Source: Flavobacteriales bacterium
GTDB lineage: Bacteria; Bacteroidota; Bacteroidia; Flavobacteriales_D; SKUL01
Direction of reading: 5' to 3'
Length of the DNA stretch: 18,085 bases
NCBI GenBank assembly: GCA_007129985.1
Contig: SKUL01000178.1
Span: 1-18,085 of the forward strand
Made by a program: the position numbers and the translations under genes
Notes under the pieces: generated by a model
Told to the model about the DNA's origin: nothing
The model's database searches: none
Seen by the model: the letters and a program-made list of their open reading frames with translations, nothing else
Shown: positions 1-8,611 of the stretch, in pieces
How the letters are laid out: every line of letters starts with the position of its first letter
How positions within the stretch are numbered: the first letter of the stretch is position 1

Positions 1-1488
1 CAATCGGAAACCATGTGGCTGGCCAGAGACAGAATGGGTATCAAACCACTGTACTACAGCTCGCAAGACACTCGCTTCCTGTTTGGCTCGGAGATGAGCG
101 TTTTCAAGGCGCTGGGAATCAAAACGGAGCTGGATTATGACGCTTTGCGCTTGTATTTCCAGCTCACCTACATCCCCGCTCCATGGACGGCCCTCAAAGA
201 AGTTCAAAAACTCATGCCGGGCGAGTTTCTCACCGTAAAAGACGGAAATGTAGAGAAACAGAAATATTTCGACCTCTGCAGTAATACAAGCTCAACAGAC
301 ACTTTCGAGAACGCTGTTGAGAAGGTACGGCAGATGTTGGACGAATCGGTGCGGATGCGTTTGGTGTCGGACGTACCCCTCGGAACTTTTCTAAGTGGTG
401 GAATTGACTCATCCATTGTGAGCCATATTGCGGCCAAACACCTCAGCGGGGTCAACACCTTTTCGGTGGGGTTCGATGACCACGCCTATCTGGACGAATC
501 AGCATACGCAGCACAGGTGGCAAAGCATATTGGCAGCACGCATCACGAAATCAGGGTTGGAAAGAAAGAAATGGAAGAAGCAGCTTTTGCGGTGCTCAAC
601 CACTTTGACGAGCCCTTTGCAGATAGCTCGGCCATAGCCGTGTATATGTTGAGTGCTTATACCTCTCAGCATGTGAAAGTGATTTTGTCGGGCGATGGCG
701 CCGATGAGCTGTTTGGCGGTTATCGCAAGCACATGGCGCTATTTCGAGCCGGTCAGAAAAGTGCTACCAACCTTTTGCTGAAAAGCGCCGCCCCCCTGCT
801 TTCGTTTTTACCGGGAGGCAGTCGCACACAAAAACAAGGCGATTTTATCAGGAAATTAAGCAAATACAGCGATGGACTAAGGCTGCCGTTTGCGGAGCGC
901 TACACCCAATGGCTTCGGTGGTCGGATGAAAAAACCGCTATGGATTTGCTGTTGGACAAGAAAAACTCCTCTCAAGGACTCAACGAACTTGTTGGCAACA
1001 ATTTAGATGAAAACGACTTTAACTCTGTGCTCCTTTCGGACCAACTGTGGTTACTCCCCAACGATATGCTCACCAAGGTTGATAAGATGAGCATGGCGCA
1101 TGGTCTTGAGGTACGAACGCCTTTTCTCGAACACCATTTGGTTCAATATGTGAACAGCCTCCCCCCGTCTTACAAGCTGAACGCAAGCTCTGGTAAACTA
1201 CTATTGCGCAGCGCCTTTCAGTCCGAATTACCGAATGAAGTGTTTAACCGACCCAAAAAAGGATTTGAGGTACCCATGGAAAGCTGGTTGCGTACGGTTC
1301 TCAAAGAGCAAGTTGACAAATACAGCAACAGGCAACTTATCGAAGAGCAAGCCGTTTTTAACTCGTCCGTGCTGGAGGAGGTTCTGAATGACTTTTACCA
1401 ACTCAAGAACAACAGTTATGCCCCCCTGCTTTGGAGCTTTCTTGTTTTTCAAAGTTGGTGGTTCAAAACCTTCAAGAGTTTGGGATGA
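1..1488 (+). CDS. asnB: Asparagine synthase (glutamine-hydrolysing)-like protein, 5' end outside window
   Basis: Partial gene: the reading frame is open from base 1, leaving 495 visible residues of a protein that in this family is usually 600-640 long. The missing N-terminus would carry the Cys nucleophile of the glutaminase domain. The visible part begins at the end of that domain (LARDRMGIKPLYY). It continues into the ATP-pyrophosphatase synthetase domain, with the PP-loop SGGIDSS at 394-414 and the second conserved motif LSGDGADELFGGY at 685-723. The family transfers glutamine-derived ammonia to an AMP-activated carboxylate. In polysaccharide loci, homologues often amidate a sugar acid rather than make free asparagine, and the location beside a glycosyltransferase and Wza/Wzc fits that role. 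The exact acceptor cannot be told from sequence. The domain call is firm; the physiological substrate is inference. Confidence 0.93.
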   Translation, partial: QSETMWLARDRMGIKPLYYSSQDTRFLFGSEMSVFKALGIKTELDYDALRLYFQLTYIPAPWTALKEVQKLMPGEFLTVKDGNVEKQKYFDLCSNTSSTDTFENAVEKVRQMLDESVRMRLVSDVPLGTFLSGGIDSSIVSHIAAKHLSGVNTFSVGFDDHAYLDESAYAAQVAKHIGSTHHEIRVGKKEMEEAAFAVLNHFDEPFADSSAIAVYMLSAYTSQHVKVILSGDGADELFGGYRKHMALFRAGQKSATNLLLKSAAPLLSFLPGGSRTQKQGDFIRKLSKYSDGLRLPFAERYTQWLRWSDEKTAMDLLLDKKNSSQGLNELVGNNLDENDFNSVLLSDQLWLLPNDMLTKVDKMSMAHGLEVRTPFLEHHLVQYVNSLPPSYKLNASSGKLLLRSAFQSELPNEVFNRPKKGFEVPMESWLRTVLKEQVDKYSNRQLIEEQAVFNSSVLEEVLNDFYQLKNNSYAPLLWSFLVFQSWWFKTFKSLG

Positions 1489-1508
1489 GTAATTTTTTCG
1501 TTACTTTG
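1479..1508 (+). promoter_or_regulatory. Candidate Bacteroidota promoter upstream of the glycosyltransferase gene
   Basis: A TTTG at 1479-1482, inside the end of asnB, lies 18 bases ahead of TTACTTTG at 1501-1508. The latter matches the Bacteroidota -7 consensus TAnnTTTG at all but one informative base. The predicted start of transcription would fall about 20 bases before the ATG at 1537. It would give the downstream genes a promoter of their own, but read-through from asnB is equally possible. Confidence 0.3.
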
Positions 1509-1523
1509 TAACAGCTATAAACA

Positions 1524-1530
1524 GGGGGAG
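1524..1530 (+). promoter_or_regulatory. Purine-rich ribosome binding site of the glycosyltransferase gene
   Basis: GGGGGAG lies six bases before the ATG at 1537. Most other genes here have no convincing Shine-Dalgarno site, as is usual in Bacteroidota, so this one stands out and supports the chosen start. Confidence 0.45.
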
Positions 1531-1536
1531 CTTTTC

Positions 1537-2712
1537 ATGCCACGCGTACTTCGCATTATCAACCGCTTTAATTTAGGCGGACCCACTTACAACGCAGCTT
1601 ACCTCACGAAATACCTGCCGGGAGATTTCGAGACGCTATTGGTAGGTGGAATGAAAGAAGATTCGGAGGGAAGCTCGATGCACATTGTAGATCAGCTTGG
1701 GCTCAAGCCTGTCATTTTGAATGAAATGCGAAGAGAAGTTAATCCACTTCAAGATCGGTTGGCCTTTCAAAAAATCAAGCAGCTTATTCACGATTTCAAA
1801 CCAGACATTGTTCACACACACGCGTCAAAACCGGGAGCATTGGGGCGATTGGCCGCAGCCCAGATGAAAGTACCGGTCATTGTTCACACCTTTCACGGGC
1901 ACTCCTTCCATTCTTATTTCAACCCCATCACAACTTCGTTCTACCGAGGGGTGGAGCGTTTTTTGGCGTCAAAATCAAGCTGTATTGTAGCATTAAGCGA
2001 AGGGCAGAAAAATGAGCTCGTCAAAGTTCACAAAGTATGTCCGGAGGAGAAGGTCAGAATCATCCCACTTGGCTTCGACTTGGGTCGCTTTACAGAATCA
2101 ATGGAAGAAAAACGGATGCGCTTCAGAACAGAGTACGGGCTGGCTACAGATGAAATCGCTGTGGGGATTATTGGCCGTTTGGTGCCCATCAAGAACCACG
2201 ACTTATTCTTGAGGTCAATAGCTATTCTGCAACATAGAACACGGCGAAAAATCAGAGCCTTTGTTGTAGGTGATGGTGAAGAACGGGCACGCCTTGAAGC
2301 ACTTTGCGTCGAGCTTGGTCTCGCAATGACTACAGGTGACAACCGATGCAGCGTCACCTTCACATCATGGATCAAAGACATCGACTATGTTAATGCAGGC
2401 ATTGACATTGTCTGTCTTACTTCTAAAAACGAAGGCACACCAGTGTCACTAATTGAAGCCCAAGCGGCCAACAAACCCATTGTGACAACTCGTGTTGGGG
2501 GTATTGAAAATATCGTGATATCAGGTCGGACAGCACTTTTGAGCGAAACGAATAATCATGTTACCTTAGCCAACAATTTATTAAGACTCATTGAAGATGA
2601 TGCCTTACGTGAAGAATTTGGGGCTGATGGGTGGTTGTATGTGCATCAAAAATTTCATTACCAACGCCTTGCCGATGACATGGCTCAACTTTACCAAGAA
2701 CTTTTAAACTGA
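1537..2712 (+). CDS. GT4-family glycosyltransferase (GT-B fold)
   Basis: A complete 391-residue protein that transfers a sugar from a nucleotide-sugar donor onto a lipid-linked glycan at the cytoplasmic face. The N-terminal acceptor domain has the glycine-rich loop NLGGPTYNA (residues 12-20) and the HTHASKPGALGRLAA stretch typical of EPS glycosyltransferases. The C-terminal donor domain begins near VGIIGRLVPIKN and has the retaining-GT4 E-x7-E motif at Glu299 and Glu307, within EGTPVSLIEA. There is no signal peptide or membrane segment, so it is probably peripheral. The start at 1537 has a purine-rich site upstream. The stop is followed after one base by the next ATG (TGAGATG), so translation is probably coupled to the Wza-like gene. 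Sugar specificity cannot be predicted. Confidence 0.93.
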   Translation: MPRVLRIINRFNLGGPTYNAAYLTKYLPGDFETLLVGGMKEDSEGSSMHIVDQLGLKPVILNEMRREVNPLQDRLAFQKIKQLIHDFKPDIVHTHASKPGALGRLAAAQMKVPVIVHTFHGHSFHSYFNPITTSFYRGVERFLASKSSCIVALSEGQKNELVKVHKVCPEEKVRIIPLGFDLGRFTESMEEKRMRFRTEYGLATDEIAVGIIGRLVPIKNHDLFLRSIAILQHRTRRKIRAFVVGDGEERARLEALCVELGLAMTTGDNRCSVTFTSWIKDIDYVNAGIDIVCLTSKNEGTPVSLIEAQAANKPIVTTRVGGIENIVISGRTALLSETNNHVTLANNLLRLIEDDALREEFGADGWLYVHQKFHYQRLADDMAQLYQELLN

Positions 2713-2713
2713 G

Positions 2714-3490
2714 ATGACCACGAAACGCGCGTTACTGTTTCTTTCCATGGCCTTCGCCATTGCCTCTTGCAATATCAACAAAGACCTGATGTTCAAAACC
2801 CCTATTGGTTATGATTACGACATTCCACCGGAGGTAATGGATCTGGAATACAAAATTCAGCCGTTTGACCTGTTGAACTTCAGGCTCTACTCGAATGACG
2901 GTTTTTTGCTTATTGACTTAACTTCAGGGAGCGGAGCAGTAGGTGGCGGACAACAAAACCAGATGATGATGCGAAACATGCAGAACATCATTCGTTACCG
3001 GGTTGAGGTTACCGGCTATGTAAAGCTCCCCACCATTGGACTGACAAAACTTGCCGGGATGACGGTGCGGGATGCTGAATTCTACCTCGAAGAGCTTTAT
3101 GCTGAATACTATGTACGGCCTTATGCCATGCTCGAAATCACCAACAATCGCGTAATCGTAATGCCCGGTTCTGGCGGAGACGCGCGCGTTATTACTCTCA
3201 CCAACAACAACATGACCGTAACTGAAGCACTGGCAATGGCAGGTGGGGTAGCCAAGCGTGGTAACGCAAGCAAAATTAAGCTGATTAGAAATTCACCCGA
3301 AGGACGTAAGGTTTATCTGATCAATCTGGCAAAAATTGACGGTGTGGCCGATGGAGATATCATTGTTCAGGCAAATGACATTATTTATGTTGAGCCTGTT
3401 CCTCAATATGTAGCAGAAGCCCTCAGAGATGTTACTCCGCTGGTTGGACTGCTTACCACATTTCTCGTTCTCATCAATATAGTGAGATAA
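2714..3490 (+). CDS. Wza-like polysaccharide export outer-membrane lipoprotein
   Basis: 258 residues. The N-terminus is a type II signal with lipobox I16-A17-S18-C19, so the protein should be lipidated and anchored in the outer membrane. The Poly_export domain follows (YKIQPFDLLNFRLYS, about residues 46-60, through VTGYVKLPTIGLTKLAGMTV). A SLBB-like segment runs from about 150 to 232, and a hydrophobic C-terminal helix at about 243-257 ends the chain. In the Wza family such a helix forms the outer-membrane pore in the octamer. At 258 residues it is shorter than E. coli Wza (about 380), which is common for Bacteroidota homologues. The Wzc-like gene starts 9 bases downstream, the usual pairing for Wzx/Wzy-type export. 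A methionine-rich, glycine-rich insertion (QNQMMMRNMQN) sits inside the export domain. Confidence 0.94.
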   Translation: MTTKRALLFLSMAFAIASCNINKDLMFKTPIGYDYDIPPEVMDLEYKIQPFDLLNFRLYSNDGFLLIDLTSGSGAVGGGQQNQMMMRNMQNIIRYRVEVTGYVKLPTIGLTKLAGMTVRDAEFYLEELYAEYYVRPYAMLEITNNRVIVMPGSGGDARVITLTNNNMTVTEALAMAGGVAKRGNASKIKLIRNSPEGRKVYLINLAKIDGVADGDIIVQANDIIYVEPVPQYVAEALRDVTPLVGLLTTFLVLINIVR

Positions 3491-3499
3491 AATGCGTTC

Positions 3500-5944
3500 A
3501 TGATTGACGAGAATATATCCAAAGTAAATCAGAGCTACGAAAGCTATAAAGAACGTCTCACCAATTTTGGTAGTCAGTTTGAGTTGGGGCTGTTTCTCTA
3601 CATTGCTCGAAAGAGCCTGAAATGGATAGCACTTCTGGCTGCTTTTGCCATCGCTGCCGCATACCTTTATCTGAGATATAACGCACCTGTTTATCAGGCA
3701 TCAACCATTATACAGCTTTCCAAAAGCGATAACGCAACCAAGGTTCTTCAGGTCAACAAAATCTACGAAGAAAAAACCCTATCTGCCGAACTGGAACTAC
3801 TCAGATCCAAACTTTTACTACAGGAAACCGTAAAACGTCTGCCTCTTAAGGTAAGTTATTACCTGAAAGGCGACATACTCACAAGACAGCTCTATCGCGT
3901 TTCTCAGCCCAAACTCAATTTGATTGCAATCACAGATAGTAGCATCCTGGATAAACAAATTTTCATTCGCAACCTGGCAGATGGCCGCTATGTATTGCAT
4001 TTGAACAACAATGCCATATCCGAGCCCTTTTACCCACGTGACTATGTAAGAACCAGCTTTTTTGAAGGCCATATTGATTTGGCACCACCTCTGGAAGAAA
4101 ACTCCGACAAAGGTTCTGACAATGAACTTTACTTCGTTATAAACAACCCTAACTCACTGGTATCGAGATTCAGAAATAGCATGGAGGTACGTGTAATGAA
4201 CAACGTAGCACAAACCATCCAGATTTCTTGTAAAAACCACAATGCCACTCTTGCAAGAGATTTTGTAATGGCACACGCTCATCAGTATTTACAATACGAT
4301 CAGGAAACTCGCGAACTGAGTGCATCAAACATCATCCGCTTTATTGATGACCAAATTGATGAAGTCTACAACGAGCTTCGATTAACTGAATTTGAACTCA
4401 GTATGTTCATGAAGGACAACAAAATATCTGACCTGAACAGAATTTCTGAGTTCTACCTTAGTTATTTTCAGCAGTATGACGATCGCCAGATGGAGCTTGA
4501 GTACGAAGAGCAACTGCTGAGCGAATTAGAAAAAGTTGCGCTGGCTAACCCAAAGGAAACAGACATCTATACCCTTATTCCCCTTATAGTTGGTACCCGT
4601 TTGGAAAACTCCTTATCAGGCCTGATTACGGATTTACGCGAAATTCTGCTTAGAAAGGAAGAAATGGGATTCAACGTGAAAGGAAACCATGGTGCTGTCC
4701 GAAACATCGAATACCAGGTAGAAATACAAAAAAGATTGATCCTTGAGGCAATACAATCAATGCGATCTAACTTACAAGCAAGGCGCACGTTTTTTCAGGA
4801 CAAACTCAAAGATTTCGAAGCATCATTCTACCAACTACCTGAAAAAGAACTGGAGTACGCCCGTTTGCAGCGTCACTTTAAAATAAATGAAAAGTACTAT
4901 ACCCTTCTATTGGAAAAACAAACAGAGTACCGAATCAGTAAGGCCGGTTTTGTACCTGAGAATCGGATTTTGGAAGAAGCCAGGATACCGTCTGTTCCTA
5001 TCGCCCCCAACAGAAACATGGTTTTTGCGATAGCCATCATTCTGACTGTACTTATTAGTGCTGTCATGGTATTGGTGCGATATCTCATGCATGACGAAAT
5101 CACATCATTGAATGAAATCACCAAGCAAACCAACGCTTCCGTGGGTATTTTGGGCATGACACCGAAGTACACTGAGGAGGTGCCCATTTCGCAGATGGTA
5201 ATAGACAAAAATCCTAAATCTATGATTGCAGAGGCCTTTAGAACCATACGGACCAACCTGCAATTTGTAGATGCCTCTCAAGACGGCCCCAAAACCATTG
5301 CAATTACCTCTACCGTATCTGGTGAGGGTAAAACATTTATCGCTATTAACCTTGCTGGTATCATAGCCTTTTCTGGCAAGCGAGTCATAATACTGGACAT
5401 GGATTTGCGCAAGCCAAAAATCCACGCTGGTTTTGGTGTAGGAAACACCCGGGGCATGAGCACGCTCATAGTAGGAAAAAACACCATCCAGGAGTGTGTA
5501 CAGCAGAGCAACCTCGACAATCTCGACTTCATTACCTCAGGCCCACTCCCACCCAATCCCTCAGAACTTATCCTAAGTGACCGAACCGTGGATATCATTG
5601 AGGAGTTGAAGAGTTTGTACGATGTAATTATTATCGACAACCCACCTGTAGGCATGGTAACGGATGGAATTCCAATCTTCAAGATGGTTGACTACCCGAT
5701 ATATGTTTTCAGAGCTGATTACAGTAAAAAGCATTTTGTTCAAAACGTAGACAGGCTGATGAACGAAAACGGAATAACTCGGGTAACCGTGGTTCTAAAT
5801 AGTGTAGAAGTGAACAGACATCGCTACGGATATAACTACGGTTACGGTTATGGATACGGATATGGATACGGACAAGCCTACGGTTATTATGAAGAGAGCA
5901 GCAATACAGGCTCAAAAAAATGGTTTCAGCTTTGGAAATCGTAA
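3500..5944 (+). CDS. Wzc-like polysaccharide co-polymerase with fused tyrosine kinase (BY-kinase)
   Basis: 814 residues. Transmembrane helix 1 is at about 42-60 and helix 2 at about 507-530, with a proline-rich run (PSVPIAPNRN) just before it. Between them lies a large, partly coiled-coil periplasmic Wzz domain. The cytoplasmic BY-kinase domain has Walker A SGEGKT (607-612), Walker A' ILDMDLRK (Asp633, Asp635) and Walker B VIIIDNPP (Asp713). The C-terminus has 11 tyrosines between 776 and 797, mostly in strict Tyr-Gly alternation: the autophosphorylation cluster. The family controls chain length and export by cycles of ring assembly and tyrosine phosphorylation, together with Wza. The ATG at 3492 reaches a stop after three codons, so 3500 is the start. 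No separate low-molecular-weight phosphatase (Wzb) gene is visible in this window. Confidence 0.96.
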   Translation: MIDENISKVNQSYESYKERLTNFGSQFELGLFLYIARKSLKWIALLAAFAIAAAYLYLRYNAPVYQASTIIQLSKSDNATKVLQVNKIYEEKTLSAELELLRSKLLLQETVKRLPLKVSYYLKGDILTRQLYRVSQPKLNLIAITDSSILDKQIFIRNLADGRYVLHLNNNAISEPFYPRDYVRTSFFEGHIDLAPPLEENSDKGSDNELYFVINNPNSLVSRFRNSMEVRVMNNVAQTIQISCKNHNATLARDFVMAHAHQYLQYDQETRELSASNIIRFIDDQIDEVYNELRLTEFELSMFMKDNKISDLNRISEFYLSYFQQYDDRQMELEYEEQLLSELEKVALANPKETDIYTLIPLIVGTRLENSLSGLITDLREILLRKEEMGFNVKGNHGAVRNIEYQVEIQKRLILEAIQSMRSNLQARRTFFQDKLKDFEASFYQLPEKELEYARLQRHFKINEKYYTLLLEKQTEYRISKAGFVPENRILEEARIPSVPIAPNRNMVFAIAIILTVLISAVMVLVRYLMHDEITSLNEITKQTNASVGILGMTPKYTEEVPISQMVIDKNPKSMIAEAFRTIRTNLQFVDASQDGPKTIAITSTVSGEGKTFIAINLAGIIAFSGKRVIILDMDLRKPKIHAGFGVGNTRGMSTLIVGKNTIQECVQQSNLDNLDFITSGPLPPNPSELILSDRTVDIIEELKSLYDVIIIDNPPVGMVTDGIPIFKMVDYPIYVFRADYSKKHFVQNVDRLMNENGITRVTVVLNSVEVNRHRYGYNYGYGYGYGYGYGQAYGYYEESSNTGSKKWFQLWKS
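5825..5890 (+). repeat. Tandem hexamer repeats encoding the Wzc Tyr-Gly tail
   Basis: This stretch consists largely of six-base units of the form TAY-GGN (tacggt, tatgga, tacgga), encoding alternating Tyr and Gly from Tyr776 to Tyr797. Because the unit is six bases, gain or loss of units keeps the frame and changes only the number of phosphorylatable tyrosines. The bias toward near-identical codons makes replication slippage plausible. Confidence 0.75.
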
Positions 5945-6477
5945 AGCACATAATGGACGGCGTTCTGCTGCTGAAACCAACTCTCTTTGGGGATGACAGG
6001 GGCTACTTCTACGAGTCTTACAACGCGAAACGATTTGCTGAACTCACGGGCGTGAGAACCGATTTTGTTCAAGACAACCAATCTCTGTCTCAAAAGAACG
6101 TTCTACGTGGACTACATTTTCAAAATCCACCATTCGCTCAAGGTAAATTGGTTCGAGTGCTTCAAGGTGCAGTTCAGGATGTAGTGGTAGATATCCGCAG
6201 GCACTCTCCTCACTACGGGCAGCACTTTGAAGTGGAACTCTCAGCAGAAAACCACCTTCAGATGTACATCCCGGAAGGATTTGCCCACGGCTTTTTAACG
6301 CTTGAAGAACAGACAGTTTTTGTGTACAAATGCACCGATTATTACGAAAAAAACAGCGAAGGCTGCATAGCCTGGAACGACCCGATGCTCAAAATTCAAT
6401 GGAAAACAAAAACTCCACTGGTATCTGAAAAAGATAAAATGGGGCAGCGTTTTGAAGATTTCACGTCTTTGTTTTAA
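5920..6477 (+). CDS. rfbC: dTDP-4-dehydrorhamnose 3,5-epimerase (RmlC family)
   Basis: 185 residues from the ATG at 5920, close to the usual 180-190 of RmlC. It is a cupin enzyme that epimerises dTDP-4-keto-6-deoxyglucose at C3 and C5 on the way to dTDP-L-rhamnose. Diagnostic motifs are FGDDRGYFYES, VLRGLHFQ with the catalytic-base His66, YIPEGFAHGFLTL, and the C-terminal YKCTDYY and AWNDP segments. The reading frame overlaps the end of the Wzc-like gene by 25 bases. A TTG at 5932 would give an N-terminus (LEIVKHIMDGVLLLKP) that aligns better with family starts, so 5932 is a real alternative and the ATG at 5953 a less likely one. The usual partners rmlA, rmlB and rmlD are not in view. A related 3- or 5-only epimerase acting on another dTDP-sugar cannot be excluded. 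Confidence 0.93.
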   Translation: MVSALEIVKHIMDGVLLLKPTLFGDDRGYFYESYNAKRFAELTGVRTDFVQDNQSLSQKNVLRGLHFQNPPFAQGKLVRVLQGAVQDVVVDIRRHSPHYGQHFEVELSAENHLQMYIPEGFAHGFLTLEEQTVFVYKCTDYYEKNSEGCIAWNDPMLKIQWKTKTPLVSEKDKMGQRFEDFTSLF

Positions 6478-6504
6478 TTCGTCAACCGAACGCCGCCACC
6501 ACCT

Positions 6505-7590
6505 ATGGACCAATCTCAGTACATCTTTCTAATTTATTCGCTCTTCTTTCTTGGAACCACCGCGTTTTCACTTCTTACCAATTCCATTCTGCTGCGTTTC
6601 ACAAAAACAATGGGCACCAAAAACCAAAAAGGAGCCAAGGCGATCCGTTGGAGTTCTGAGTCAAAACCCGCTATTGGTGGCATCACGTTCTTCATGGTAT
6701 TTCTCATTTCGCTTGTTTGCTACTCGATCTTCTTCTTTCCGGAAGAAGTATTTAAAAGCACGCAACTTCTGGGCTTGCTGCTCACGGCACTCATTGCTTT
6801 CCTAATGGGCTTGGCAGATGACGCTTATAATACCAGACCGCTCCTCAAATTTTTGGTTCAGGTTTCCTGCGGGTTGATACTCATACTCACTGGCACACAC
6901 ATCGAGCTATTTGAGTGGGATTACCTCAACTATGTTCTCACCGTTTTCTGGACCATCGGTATGATGAACTCCATCAATATGCTCGATAACATGGACGCCA
7001 TCACCTCGGTAGTATCATTGTTTATCCTGCTCAGCGCGCTACTCACCATTTATGTAATGGGTGAGTTGGGTACCGCTGAGTTTATGATTGTACTGGGTGT
7101 TGTAGCCGCGCTCATTGGCTTTTTATTCTTCAACTGGAATCCGTCTAAAATGTATATGGGCGATACCGGAAGCCAATTTCTAGGATTGTTTCTTGCGTTC
7201 ATAGGAATCCGTTACTGCTGGAATGCCCCGAGCCTGAGCGGCGAATTTCTCGTTTCGCGGCAAATCAGCATTACCCTGCTCGTATTTCTTCTCCCCATCA
7301 TGGATACCACTATTGTAGTTATCAACCGAATACGACGAGGACAGTCTCCTTTTGTTGGTGGAAGAGACCACACAACCCACGTTCTATCCTATCAGGGTCT
7401 GTCAGATAGTCAGGTGGCAATGGCCTTTGGCGGAGTGGGTGCTCTTTCATTACTGGCCACCATTTTCTTCCAGAAATATGTTGAAACCTGGACCTGGTGG
7501 CATGCGGGAGGGGTTCTGGCATACTTCGTGCTACTTTTGTCCGTGATGTTTTATCTGGCCAAAATCAATAAAGCCAACTACATCAACTAA
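6505..7590 (+). CDS. WecA/MraY-family polyprenyl-phosphate sugar-1-phosphate transferase
   Basis: 361 residues, strongly hydrophobic, with about ten membrane helices. The family moves a sugar-1-phosphate (usually GlcNAc-1-P) from a UDP-sugar onto undecaprenyl phosphate, the first lipid-linked step of polysaccharide synthesis. Conserved cytoplasmic-loop motifs are present: the Asp pair in GLADDA (Asp105, Asp106), NMLDNMDAIT (Asp161, Asp164), MGDTGS (Asp220) and the histidine motif GGRDHTTH (His289, His292). The MDNMDG block usual in WecA is MDNMDA here (Ala165). Given its EPS neighbours it is more likely a WecA-type initiator than the cell-wall MraY, which would sit among mur genes. The start at 6505 is 27 bases after rfbC and the next gene begins 9 bases after its stop. 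The exact sugar donor is unknown. Confidence 0.92.
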   Translation: MDQSQYIFLIYSLFFLGTTAFSLLTNSILLRFTKTMGTKNQKGAKAIRWSSESKPAIGGITFFMVFLISLVCYSIFFFPEEVFKSTQLLGLLLTALIAFLMGLADDAYNTRPLLKFLVQVSCGLILILTGTHIELFEWDYLNYVLTVFWTIGMMNSINMLDNMDAITSVVSLFILLSALLTIYVMGELGTAEFMIVLGVVAALIGFLFFNWNPSKMYMGDTGSQFLGLFLAFIGIRYCWNAPSLSGEFLVSRQISITLLVFLLPIMDTTIVVINRIRRGQSPFVGGRDHTTHVLSYQGLSDSQVAMAFGGVGALSLLATIFFQKYVETWTWWHAGGVLAYFVLLLSVMFYLAKINKANYIN

Positions 7591-7599
7591 CTACTTCTG

Positions 7600-8595
7600 A
7601 TGATATACCTGCAACGAATTTCACTTATTGTCACCCTTTTCCTGGTGGTCTTGCTCGTGGTAAAACTCTTTCAGTTTTCCACAAGTATTGAAATGGAAAA
7701 GCATGACGATAGCCACCAGAAAGAGTTCACATCCAACTACCGCATTTTTGCCCTCAACCTACCCGACGAACTGGATTTTGCCAATGAGGAAGTGCCGATG
7801 CAAAGTTTGGATGTTCGGGAAAAACTGGATCGCGAGCTGCTCATCAATACGTATTGGCAGTCTCAAACCCTGCTTTTTCACAAACGAGCGAATCGCTATT
7901 TCCCCATCATTGAGCCCATTCTGGCCAAAAATGGTGTCCCTGATGATTTCAAGTACCTCGCCCTGATTGAAAGCGGTTTGCAAAATGTGGTTTCACCGGC
8001 GGGTGCCACTGGTTTCTGGCAATTCATGAAAAACACAGCAATCGAGTACGGACTGGAAGTAAATGGCGAAGTGGACGAGCGATACCACCTCGAAAAATCC
8101 ACAGAAGCCGCTTGCAAATACCTGAAAACCGCCTACAAAAAGTATGGCAGCTGGACCATGGCGGCCGCCTCATACAACATGGGCATGAACGGATTGGACC
8201 GCCAGATGAAGCGCCAAAAAGTGCAGAACTACTACGATATGCTGCTCATTGAAGAAACCGCTCGTTATGTATTTCGCATCGTGGCCATCAAGGAAATCAT
8301 GACCAAACCGCGTGACTACGGGTTTTTCTTTCGCGACAAAGACCTTTACCCGCCGCTAAAAACCAGAACAGTTGCCTTAAACGAGCCCGTGAACGACTTT
8401 GCAGACTTTGCCTTTGAACACGGGGTGAACTACAAAATCCTGAAAATTCTGAACCCATGGCTTCGCGATGCGTTCTTGAGAAACCCGGGGCGAAAGACGT
8501 ACTACATCCAGTTACCCGCAAAAGGATTTACAGGTTTCATCGCCTCCGAAACACTGGTTTTTGAAAACGATAGTCTTGCAACAGACACACTCTAG
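7600..8595 (+). CDS. Membrane-anchored lytic murein transglycosylase (SLT/MltD-like)
   Basis: 331 residues. An N-terminal hydrophobic helix (about residues 7-26) without a clear cleavage site or lipobox suggests an inner-membrane anchor facing the periplasm. The SLT goose-lysozyme-like domain runs from about residue 95 to 225. It has the catalytic Glu124 in LALIESGL, the downstream [12 protein letters not shown] block and the AAASYNMG block, all hallmarks of family 1 lytic transglycosylases. These cut the MurNAc-GlcNAc bond with formation of 1,6-anhydroMurNAc. A C-terminal part (about 265-315) resembles the degenerate LysM-like tail of Bacteroidota MltD proteins but lacks clear LysM repeats. 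Possible roles are opening the wall for the polysaccharide export channel or general wall turnover; position alone suggests the first. It lies 9 bases after the transferase and 16 before the chosen uvrA start. Confidence 0.92.
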   Translation: MIYLQRISLIVTLFLVVLLVVKLFQFSTSIEMEKHDDSHQKEFTSNYRIFALNLPDELDFANEEVPMQSLDVREKLDRELLINTYWQSQTLLFHKRANRYFPIIEPILAKNGVPDDFKYLALIESGLQNVVSPAGATGFWQFMKNTAIEYGLEVNGEVDERYHLEKSTEAACKYLKTAYKKYGSWTMAAASYNMGMNGLDRQMKRQKVQNYYDMLLIEETARYVFRIVAIKEIMTKPRDYGFFFRDKDLYPPLKTRTVALNEPVNDFADFAFEHGVNYKILKILNPWLRDAFLRNPGRKTYYIQLPAKGFTGFIASETLVFENDSLATDTL

Positions 8596-8611
8596 CAAGC
8601 CGCAGGCAGGT

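Noticed and set aside
8392..8520. LysM domain in the transglycosylase tail
   Set aside because: The region is LysM-like in outline, but the usual repeat pattern is too degenerate to call.
8561..8611. Longer uvrA start
   Set aside because: It would overlap the transglycosylase gene by 35 bases and add an N-terminus outside the usual UvrA alignment; kept only as an alternative.
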